Part shown: positions 16,454 through 22,292 of the stretch, in pieces
How positions within the stretch are numbered: position 1 is the first letter of the stretch
How the letters are laid out: every line of letters starts with the position of its first letter
Notes under the pieces: model-generated
Database searches by the model: none
What the model saw: the letters and a program-made list of their open reading frames with translations, nothing else
What the model was told of the DNA's origin: nothing
Source: an uncultured Collinsella sp.
GTDB lineage: Bacteria > Actinomycetota > Coriobacteriia > Coriobacteriales > Coriobacteriaceae
Direction: 5' to 3'
NCBI GenBank assembly: GCA_900543945.1
Contig: UQTN01000017.1
Location: forward strand, 1 to 24,434
Length of the DNA: 24,434 nt
Program-made: the position numbers and the translations under genes

Positions 16454-16489
16454 CTCCGTTGCGATTTCGAAAGGTTGGGTTCACGAGCC

Positions 16490-17467
16490 ATGCCAAGTGC
16501 TCAGGAGCTACAACATCAATTTGGTGAATATCGAGGCGCCATGCCCCGTCCATCAGATTTCGATCTCTTTTGGAAGGATCGCATGGCCGAGGCCGACGCG
16601 GTCGGGCTTGACTATGCGATCGAGACGGCATCGGTCACAGATGCCGTGACCTGCCAGCTTTTCGACCTCTGGTATACCGGCATGTGTGGCGCTCGCCTGC
16701 ATGCCAAGTACCTTAAACCCGTCTCGGACGAGCCCGTGCCATTGGTGCTTCAGTTCCATGGATATCCGGGTGCAAGCCGCAGCTGGTTTGAGCAGGCGTC
16801 GTTTGCGGGCATGGGCATGGCACTCATCGCCCTCGACTGCCCCGGTCAAGGAGGTCCCTCCGAGGACATTGGTGGATTTGAGGGCACAACGGTCGCGGGC
16901 CATATCGTCGCCGGTATCGACGGCGACCCGGCCAACCTCTACTATGTCCGCTTGCACCAAGATATTCGCATCCTGTGTCGCATCGTTCGCGAGCTCGAGG
17001 GCATCAATCTTGCCCGTGTGTTTGTGAACGGCGCGTCGCAGGGCGGCGGTTTGGGCATTGCGACCTGTGCACTTAACAGCGAGCTTATCAATCGCGCCGC
17101 CATCCTCTATCCCTTCCTGTCGGATTTCCGCCTGGTCTGGGACTTGGATGCCGACGACATTGCCTACGAGGGCCTGCGCTATTGGTCTCGCTGGTTTGAC
17201 GAGGACTCGACTCGTATCGACGAAGCCTATGCCAAGCTGGCGTACTTCGATTCCAAGAACTTTGCCCCTATGGTCAAATGCCCCGTGCTGTTTGGCACCG
17301 GCACAGCCGATACCGTCTGTCCGCCAGCGACGCAGTTTGCGGTCTATAACAACCTGACCTGTGAAAAGCGTCATGAGTTCTTTGAAGGCTTTGGCCACGA
17401 GGAGATTCAGGATTTTGACGATCTGATCATTCCGTTTTTCTGCAAGGGAGGGGAGGCTCATGTCTAA
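16490..17467 (+). CDS. Acetyl xylan esterase (AXE1)/cephalosporin C deacetylase-family hydrolase, candidate sialate O-acetylesterase
   Basis: A 325-aa alpha/beta hydrolase of the AXE1 family, of normal length, with no signal peptide, so probably cytosolic. The N-terminal EYRGAMPRPSDFDLFWKDRM is the family start. The triad is complete: nucleophile Ser183 in GASQGG, Asp274 in GTGTADTVCPP, and His303 in GFGHEE; CPGQGG provides the oxyanion-region motif. The family removes acetyl groups from sugars and small molecules. Its position between a probable sialic acid importer and nanA suggests de-O-acetylation of imported sialic acid, an inference from context. The start at 16490 lacks a good ribosome site (AAAGG is 16 nt away); ATG at 16541 is an alternative but would remove family sequence. 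Its 3' end overlaps the next gene. Confidence 0.88.
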   Translation: MPSAQELQHQFGEYRGAMPRPSDFDLFWKDRMAEADAVGLDYAIETASVTDAVTCQLFDLWYTGMCGARLHAKYLKPVSDEPVPLVLQFHGYPGASRSWFEQASFAGMGMALIALDCPGQGGPSEDIGGFEGTTVAGHIVAGIDGDPANLYYVRLHQDIRILCRIVRELEGINLARVFVNGASQGGGLGIATCALNSELINRAAILYPFLSDFRLVWDLDADDIAYEGLRYWSRWFDEDSTRIDEAYAKLAYFDSKNFAPMVKCPVLFGTGTADTVCPPATQFAVYNNLTCEKRHEFFEGFGHEEIQDFDDLIIPFFCKGGEAHV

Positions 17468-18311
17468 GTGCGAGAGCAATGTCGGCGAGCTGATTGTCCC
17501 CGACCTTGTGGGGATTCCCGGGACGGTTTCGTCAAGGCTCTCTGAATATCGGGACTGGCACGGTGATGTTCAGGCAGATGTTTCTGATTTGGAGACATGT
17601 GCTATGAATCTTGAGATTCAAGGCCTGGCCATTACGGCGATCGATTTCGCCAATCCGTATGCCCGCTACTCCGAGGTTTCCTTTGAGCTTGGTGGCGATG
17701 TGGTCCACGCACGTTTGATCGAGCCTGCCGGTCGCGCCCGAGCATCCGAGCTTGTGCCGCTATGTCTGATGTTTCACGACATCGACCGACCCGTGCGGGG
17801 ATGGCATCACATGACGAGGTTTGCGGCCATGGGATATGCCGTGCTTGCGCTGGACGATGAGGCGATTGGATCCAGCGAGCTGCAGCAGGGGATTGCCTCT
17901 CCTGCTTTTGTCAAGCGCGTCCGTTGGGGTTGCGCGATGGCGAAGGTGGCGCGCAATCTTGATGGCGTGGACCCCGACCGCATCTTTGCATGGGGCGAGG
18001 GCCTTGGCGGCGGAGTCGCGCTGGCGGTTTCTGCTCTGGACGAGCGGGGCCTCGCCTGCACGGCGGTTGCCAATCCAATTCCCGGTGGCCTCGAGGCGTT
18101 GTCGTCTCGGGTGCGTGGATCGGTGCTCATGGGCACATCGCTCATGGATGCCGTGAGTGATCCCAAGGGCCAGTTTGCCGTATTCAACGGTCTTGAGTGT
18201 GACCGGAGGCATATCATCTATGCCAAATACGCTCATGAGCGCATCAACGCGTTCGAAAACGAAGTCATCGACTTTTTTAACCAAACGTTCTACCCGTGTT
18301 CTTTGGCCTAG
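17460..18311 (+). CDS. Degenerate AXE1-like paralogue lacking the nucleophile serine (probable pseudo-esterase)
   Basis: A 283-aa protein that aligns along its C-terminal two thirds with the preceding esterase: FHDIDRPVRGWHHMTRFAAMGYAVLALD corresponds to its FHGYPG region, and DPKGQFAVFNGLECDRRH to ATQFAVYNNLTCEKRH. The nucleophile elbow GASQGG is replaced by GEGLGG, with Gly181 at the serine position. Asp230 and His259 of the triad remain. The reading frame is intact, so this is a diverged gene rather than a decayed one. It begins inside the stop region of the esterase gene (8-nt overlap) with a GGGAGGGGAGG ribosome site, so the two are translationally coupled. It could be a partner or regulator of the active esterase, or have another chemistry. 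The homology is clear; the role is unknown. Confidence 0.75.
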   Translation: MSKCESNVGELIVPDLVGIPGTVSSRLSEYRDWHGDVQADVSDLETCAMNLEIQGLAITAIDFANPYARYSEVSFELGGDVVHARLIEPAGRARASELVPLCLMFHDIDRPVRGWHHMTRFAAMGYAVLALDDEAIGSSELQQGIASPAFVKRVRWGCAMAKVARNLDGVDPDRIFAWGEGLGGGVALAVSALDERGLACTAVANPIPGGLEALSSRVRGSVLMGTSLMDAVSDPKGQFAVFNGLECDRRHIIYAKYAHERINAFENEVIDFFNQTFYPCSLA

Positions 18312-18337
18312 ACGGCCTGGACACTGCCAACAAGAGT

Positions 18338-18356
18338 GGGTGGCATAGGGCCGCCC
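18338..18356 (+). other. Small stem-loop before the nanA ribosome binding site
   Basis: GGGTGGC (18338-18344) pairs with GCCGCCC (18350-18356) over 7 bp including one G-U, with a 5-nt loop, about 12 nt before the AAGGAG of nanA. It may modestly affect nanA translation; it could also be chance in GC-rich sequence. Confidence 0.3.
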
Positions 18357-18379
18357 GCCAGACAACTAAGGAGATTCTT

Positions 18380-19300
18380 GTGGCAACTCAGAAATTCACC
18401 GGCGTTATCCCTCCCGTCGTTGTTCCCGATACCGAAGACCACCAGCTCGACGTTGCCTCCTTTGAGCGCAGCATCAACCGCATGATCGATGCCGGCGTCG
18501 ATGGCCTGTTCTTCCTGGGCTCTTCGGGCGAGGTCGTTTTCTCCACCGATGAGCGTCGTCGCCAGATCATTGCCGAGGCCGTTCGTATCGTCGACCACCG
18601 CGTGCCCGTCCTGGTCGGCATCATCGATACCGAGACTGAGCGCATGATCGAGCACGGTAAGGTCGCTCAGGAGCTGGGCGCCGATGCGCTTGTCGCCACC
18701 TGCCCGTTCTATGCCCTGCAGGGCATGACCGAGGTCGAGGAGCACTTCCGCATCCTGCACGAGGAGCTCGACCTGCCCATCTTTGCCTATGACATTCCCG
18801 TCTGCGTTCACACCAAGCTCCCCTGGAAGCTCCTTGCCAAGCTCGGCGCCGAGGGCGTCCTTGCTGGCGTCAAGGATTCCTCGGGTGATGACATCTCGTT
18901 CCGCTATCTCGTTCAGGAGAACGAGAAGAACGGCCATCCGATGAGCATCCTCACCGGTCACGAGGTTGTTGTCGACGGCGCTTACCTCGGTGGCGCCGAC
19001 GGTTCTGTCCCGGGCCTTGCCAACGTTGAGCCCGAGGGCTACGTGCGCCAGTGGAAGGCCGCTCAGGCCGGCGACTGGGCTACCGTCAAGGCCGAGCAGG
19101 ATCGCCTCAATGAGATTTCGCACATCTGGGACGTCACCTCGGGCGTCCAGGGCTATGCCGGTGGCGTCGGCGCCTTCAAGACCGCTATGAACCTCATGGG
19201 CATCTTCGACAGCCCGACCATGCCGCGCCCGGTGAAGGCCATGACCGGCGAGAACGTCGAGGCGATTAGGAAGGTCCTTCAGGACAACGGTCTCCTGTAA
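18380..19300 (+). CDS. nanA: N-acetylneuraminate lyase-like aldolase (DapA/NanA family)
   Basis: A 306-aa class I aldolase of the DHDPS/NAL superfamily, normal length. The Schiff-base lysine is Lys165 (GVKDSSGD), the catalytic tyrosine Tyr137 (AYDIP), and the carboxylate-binding loop is GSSGE (47-51). As NanA it would split Neu5Ac into ManNAc and pyruvate in the cytosol. The superfamily also includes DHDPS and keto-sugar-acid aldolases, and some residues are not those of E. coli NanA (KDSSGD rather than KQTSGD; GHE at 193-195 where NAL has a G-x-D-E; no GSTYN). The call as sialate lyase therefore leans on the neighbouring nanK and nanE. Start GTG at 18380 follows AAGGAG by 6 nt. Codon use is strongly biased, like the transporter genes. 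A strong hairpin follows. Confidence 0.82.
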   Translation: MATQKFTGVIPPVVVPDTEDHQLDVASFERSINRMIDAGVDGLFFLGSSGEVVFSTDERRRQIIAEAVRIVDHRVPVLVGIIDTETERMIEHGKVAQELGADALVATCPFYALQGMTEVEEHFRILHEELDLPIFAYDIPVCVHTKLPWKLLAKLGAEGVLAGVKDSSGDDISFRYLVQENEKNGHPMSILTGHEVVVDGAYLGGADGSVPGLANVEPEGYVRQWKAAQAGDWATVKAEQDRLNEISHIWDVTSGVQGYAGGVGAFKTAMNLMGIFDSPTMPRPVKAMTGENVEAIRKVLQDNGLL

Positions 19301-19329
19301 AGCTTCCCAGGCACCCGACCTCGCCGTTC

Positions 19330-19371
19330 AACCGTGTGGCCATGACCCATTAGGTCAATGGCCACACGGTT
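19330..19371 (+). terminator. Strong hairpin after nanA
   Basis: AACCGTGTGGCCAT (19330-19343) and ATGGCCACACGGTT (19358-19371) form a perfect 14-bp stem, with GACC/GGTC (19344-19347, 19353-19356) continuing it inside past one bulged base. Three T residues (19370-19372) end and follow the stem. It is the most terminator-like hairpin of the module and separates nanA from nanK. Confidence 0.75.
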
Positions 19372-19412
19372 TCTCGGCGATCTCGGACACCTGGAAAACC
19401 TTTACTGCGCTG

Positions 19413-19431
19413 TGACGGCTAGCCTGACGGC
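19413..19431 (+). repeat. Direct repeat TGACGGC upstream of nanK
   Basis: TGACGGC occurs at 19413-19419 and 19425-19431, 12 bp apart, with a palindromic GGCTAGCC (19417-19424) overlapping the first copy. It lies between the nanA hairpin and the nanK ribosome site, where a nanK promoter would be expected. I could not pick out a convincing promoter there. Confidence 0.35.
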
Positions 19432-19471
19432 GCATTTCCTGTAGTTGTTTTTATCTCCGAAGGAGAGCGAC

Positions 19472-20437
19472 ATGGAGAACAAGTACGTCTGTTCTGTCGA
19501 TATCGGCGGAACTAAGATCGCGACTGCCATCATGGAGTACCCGGCTGACGGTAGTGTGCCCCATCCCGTTTTTGAGGCCGAGGTTCCTACCGAGGCCCAG
19601 GAGGGCGGCGAGGCCGTCTTCCAGCGTATCGAGGCGTCTATCAAGGCCGCTCTTGAGGCGAATCCCGATGTCGAGGTTCTCGGTGTCGGTATCGGTGCCG
19701 CAGGCGTCGTCGATCCCAAGACGGGCGCCATTGCTTATGCCAATGAGATCATGCCCGGCTGGTCCGGCGTTCAGTTGGGGCCGCGTCTGCGCGAGGACCT
19801 TGGTCTTCCCGTTGCCGTTGTGGGCGACGTGCAGGCTCATGCTCTGGGCGAGGCCCACTGGGGCGTCGGCAAGGGCAAGTTCTCCGTCTTGTGCCTGGGA
19901 ATCGGTACGGGCATCGGTGGCGCATATGTCGAGAACGGCCGCGTGATGCAGGGCTTCCATGGTGCTGCCGGTCATATGGGCCACATCGAGTGCTCGGCTG
20001 CCGCCGGCATTCCCTGCGCCTGCGGGCGTTCCGGCCATCTTGAGTCTGTTGCTTCGGGCACCTCGATTGGCCGTATGTACGACGAGCGCTTCGGTCGAGT
20101 TGACCCCAGCCGTCCTTCGGTCGGTCGCGACGTGAACGACCTGTGTCGTGCTGGCGACGCAAAGGCGACCGAGGTCATCCATGACGCCGGCTTTGCGCTG
20201 GGCGCCAGCTTGGGCTCGCTTGCCAATATTCTGGATCCAGAGGTCATCGTGCTTTCGGGCGGCGTAATTCATCAGGGTCCCGATTGGCGTTCGCAGACGT
20301 GGAAGGATTCGGTGCACGAGGGCTATGCCAGCCAGGCGCTCGATCCGCTCCAGGACACGCCGATTCTCATCGGGTCTCTGGAGGGCGATGCTCCGCTCAT
20401 CGGTGCCGCCGAACACCTTCTTGCGTCGTTGAAGTAA
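19472..20437 (+). CDS. nanK: ROK-family sugar kinase, probable N-acetylmannosamine kinase
   Basis: A 321-aa cytosolic ROK kinase. The phosphate-binding DIGGTK is at residues 10-15, the catalytic Asp is probably Asp119 in GDVQAHALGE, and GIGTGIGGAYVENGR is typical. The zinc site reads GH (His171), CAC (Cys182, Cys184), then His189 where most ROK proteins have Cys (GHLE for GCLE). As NanK it would phosphorylate ManNAc to ManNAc-6-P between NanA and NanE. Sequence alone cannot exclude a glucokinase; the neighbours favour ManNAc. The start at 19472 is fixed by AAGGAG with good spacing; a TTG nine codons earlier is rejected. It lies after the nanA hairpin, so it may be read from its own promoter or by read-through. 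Confidence 0.85.
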   Translation: MENKYVCSVDIGGTKIATAIMEYPADGSVPHPVFEAEVPTEAQEGGEAVFQRIEASIKAALEANPDVEVLGVGIGAAGVVDPKTGAIAYANEIMPGWSGVQLGPRLREDLGLPVAVVGDVQAHALGEAHWGVGKGKFSVLCLGIGTGIGGAYVENGRVMQGFHGAAGHMGHIECSAAAGIPCACGRSGHLESVASGTSIGRMYDERFGRVDPSRPSVGRDVNDLCRAGDAKATEVIHDAGFALGASLGSLANILDPEVIVLSGGVIHQGPDWRSQTWKDSVHEGYASQALDPLQDTPILIGSLEGDAPLIGAAEHLLASLK

Positions 20438-20454
20438 ACATAACTACCAAGTGC

Positions 20455-20558
20455 GCCTTCTGAGGTGCCGCAGATTGACGTGAAAGAGGAGCGAAGCGTA
20501 CTTCGGTACGCGAGCGACGGTTTGAACGTCAAGGTGCGGTGTCTCAGAAGGCTGTTTT
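20455..20558 (+). ncRNA. 98-nt in-register dyad hairpin with cUUCGg loop between nanK and nanE
   Basis: Positions 20455-20464 pair with 20543-20552 (10 bp). Three successive G-U pairs follow (20465-20467 with 20540-20542), then 5 bp (20468-20472 with 20535-20539), a GA/GG mismatch, 7 bp (20475-20481 with 20526-20532), a symmetric 14x14 purine-rich internal region, and GCGTAC/GTACGC (20496-20501, 20506-20511) closed by TTCG. All helices share one dyad with no offset. TGTTTT follows the outer stem. It may be an attenuator for nanE, a structured RNA or a small mobile inverted-repeat element. Confidence 0.75.
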
Positions 20559-20577
20559 GAGAAAGGTTGAGTCGCAC

Positions 20578-21264
20578 ATGACCGTTGATCCTTTGATTCA
20601 ATCCCTGAAGGGTAAGCTCGTCGTGAGCGTTCAGGCGTATATGGGCGAGCCGCTTCGTACGCCCGAGACCATGGCTCAAATGTCTCGCGCTTGCGAACTC
20701 GGCGGCGCCGCCGCCATTCGCTGCCAGGGCCTTGCCGACATTGCCGCCATTAAGGGTCGCTGTGAGGTTCCCGTCATCGGCCTGTGGAAGGATGGACACG
20801 AGGGCGTTTACATCACGCCGACGCTGCGTCACGCTCGCGCCTGCGTTGCTGCCGGTGCCGATATCGTGGCGATCGACGCCACCGATCGTCCGCGTCCCGA
20901 TGGCAAGACCGTCGAGGATACCTTCCGCCCGCTGCACGAGGAGGGCGTGCTCCTGATGGCGGATTGTGCCACCATCGAGGACATTCGCCGTGCGGTTGAT
21001 ATGGGCTTTGACCTGGTATCCACCACGCTTTCTCACGGCGTCGCCGCCATCGACTGCACCATGGCCGATGGCCCCGACCTGCCACTCCTGCGTCAGGCGA
21101 CCGAGGAATTCCCCGGTCTTCCCATCATCTGCGAGGGCCGCGTGCACACGCCCGAGGAGGCTCGCGCTGCGATCGATGCTGGCGCCTGGGCCGTTGTCGT
21201 CGGCACCGCCATCACGCACCCCACGAGTATTACGAGTTGGTTCAAGGCTGCGCTTGAGGCGTAA
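20578..21264 (+). CDS. nanE: N-acetylmannosamine-6-phosphate 2-epimerase
   Basis: A 228-aa TIM-barrel enzyme, normal length for NanE, converting ManNAc-6-P to GlcNAc-6-P. Family motifs are present: LKGKLVVSVQA at the N-terminus, a candidate catalytic Lys71 in GLWKDGHEG, AIDATDRPRPDG, MADCATIEDIRRA, LSHGV and CEGRVHTPEEARAA with Glu186. The barrel closes with GAWAVVVGTAITHP. The ATG at 20578 gives the family length, but its ribosome site (AAAGG about 12 nt upstream) is distant; GTG at 20539 would extend the protein into the dyad hairpin and is rejected. The long hairpin just upstream suggests that expression may be set at RNA level. GlcNAc-6-P would then need NagA and NagB, which are not encoded here. 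Confidence 0.93.
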   Translation: MTVDPLIQSLKGKLVVSVQAYMGEPLRTPETMAQMSRACELGGAAAIRCQGLADIAAIKGRCEVPVIGLWKDGHEGVYITPTLRHARACVAAGADIVAIDATDRPRPDGKTVEDTFRPLHEEGVLLMADCATIEDIRRAVDMGFDLVSTTLSHGVAAIDCTMADGPDLPLLRQATEEFPGLPIICEGRVHTPEEARAAIDAGAWAVVVGTAITHPTSITSWFKAALEA

Positions 21265-21291
21265 GACAGGCCTCGTATCCGCTCGGGGCGG

Positions 21292-21297
21292 TATACT
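21292..21297 (+). promoter_or_regulatory. Possible -10 element for rapZ
   Basis: TATACT matches the -10 consensus at five of six positions but has no recognisable -35 at 16-18 bp. If used, the transcript would start near 21304 and the terminator-like hairpin at 21316-21353 would lie in the rapZ leader. Confidence 0.3.
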
Positions 21298-21315
21298 CAA
21301 TATAGGCAATTGACC

Positions 21316-21353
21316 GCGCGGGATCCGGGTTGCTGGGTCCCGCGCTTGTTTTT
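21316..21353 (+). terminator. Rho-independent terminator between nanE and rapZ
   Basis: GCGCGGGATCC (21316-21326) pairs with GGGTCCCGCGC (21335-21345) over 11 bp including one wobble, with an 8-nt loop, followed by TTGTTTTT (21346-21353). It is the only hairpin in the window with a clear U-tract. The rapZ ribosome site begins at the next base. Confidence 0.85.
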
Positions 21354-21365
21354 GGGAGGCAGCAC

Positions 21366-22286
21366 ATGCAAAAGGGAGATGCCATGGATGCGGCGGAGCG
21401 CTCGGAGCGCATCCCCGATATCGTCATCATCACCGGAATGTCCGGATCGGGCCGCACACAGGCCATGCACGTGTTCGAGGACATGGGCTATTTTTGCATT
21501 GATAACCTACCTCCGCGTCTCATCGCCCAGCTTGCCGAGCTCGTCGGCATCAATACGGGCGTGGGCAGGCATCTCGCCGTCACCTGCGATTTGCGTAGCC
21601 AGGGACTGTTTGACGAGTTGCTCGATGCGGTCGCCGCGCTCGAAGAGCGCGAGATGAGCTGCGACATCGTGTTCCTGGAGGCTTCTGACGAGGTGCTGAT
21701 TCGTCGCTACAGCGAAAATCGCCGCCGTCATCCCATTGCCAAGCCGGGGGAGACTACGGCCGATGCCATTCAGCGCGAGCGCCTTCAGCTGCAGGGCGTG
21801 CGCGATCGAGCCGATATGATTATCGACACGAGCCGCCTGCGCACCTCTGCCCTGCGCAACAAATTGCGCATGGCGTTCTCCGAGTTGTCCGACCAGCAGC
21901 TCATGGACGTTCACGTGTTCTCGTTTGGCTTTAAGCACGGTATGCCCGTCGAGGCGGACATTATGATCGACGTTCGCTTCCTGCCCAATCCGTTTTACGA
22001 TCCCGAGATGCGTACCATGACCGGTCTCGATAAGAAAGTCTCCGACTTTGTTCTGGACCATCCCAAGACCCAGGAGTTCTGGAAGGCCTGGACGCAGCTG
22101 CTCGATACGGTGATGCCGGGCTATATCGCGGAGGGTAAGCCGCAGCTTTCTATCGCCATCGGCTGCACGGGCGGACAGCACCGTAGCGTCGCCATTGCCG
22201 AGGCCACGGCCCGTTACCTGGAAGGCGCCCAGTATCACGTGAGCATCTCCCACCGCGACCTGTCGCGCGCCAACACGAAGGCATAG
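21366..22286 (+). CDS. rapZ: RNase adapter / nucleotide-binding protein RapZ (YvcJ)
   Basis: A 306-aa RapZ/YvcJ protein. In enterobacteria RapZ binds small RNAs and controls GlmS; in Gram-positives YvcJ is a nucleotide-binding protein of less clear role. The P-loop is GMSGSGRT (24-31) with Arg30 in place of Lys, a variant I associate with actinobacterial members. MGYFCIDNLPP, FLEASDEVLIRRYSENRRRHP and the C-terminal GCTGGQHRSVAIAE are family hallmarks. Two starts are plausible: 21366 with GGGAGG six nt upstream, chosen here, and 21384 with AAAAGGGAG. The gene follows a terminator and is 6 nt from whiA, so rapZ-whiA form a pair. The family link to amino-sugar metabolism makes its place beside a GlcNAc-6-P-producing module notable, but no functional link is shown. 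Confidence 0.94.
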   Translation: MQKGDAMDAAERSERIPDIVIITGMSGSGRTQAMHVFEDMGYFCIDNLPPRLIAQLAELVGINTGVGRHLAVTCDLRSQGLFDELLDAVAALEEREMSCDIVFLEASDEVLIRRYSENRRRHPIAKPGETTADAIQRERLQLQGVRDRADMIIDTSRLRTSALRNKLRMAFSELSDQQLMDVHVFSFGFKHGMPVEADIMIDVRFLPNPFYDPEMRTMTGLDKKVSDFVLDHPKTQEFWKAWTQLLDTVMPGYIAEGKPQLSIAIGCTGGQHRSVAIAEATARYLEGAQYHVSISHRDLSRANTKA

Positions 22287-22292
22287 GCCTGC

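Noticed and set aside
14217..16631. An 804-codon open frame on the minus strand opposite the transporter genes
   Set aside because: It overlaps the fused permease-ATPase and ATPase genes with clear Walker motifs on the plus strand; its own translation is compositionally odd.
20539..20577. Upstream GTG start for nanE
   Set aside because: It begins inside the right arm of the dyad hairpin and makes the protein longer than the family; ATG at 20578 fits better.
21330..21365. TTG start for rapZ at 21330
   Set aside because: It lies in the loop of the terminator hairpin and has no ribosome site.
21387..21458. Arg instead of Lys in the RapZ Walker A as a defect
   Set aside because: This change is, to my knowledge, common in actinobacterial RapZ/YvcJ proteins, so it is not evidence of loss of function.
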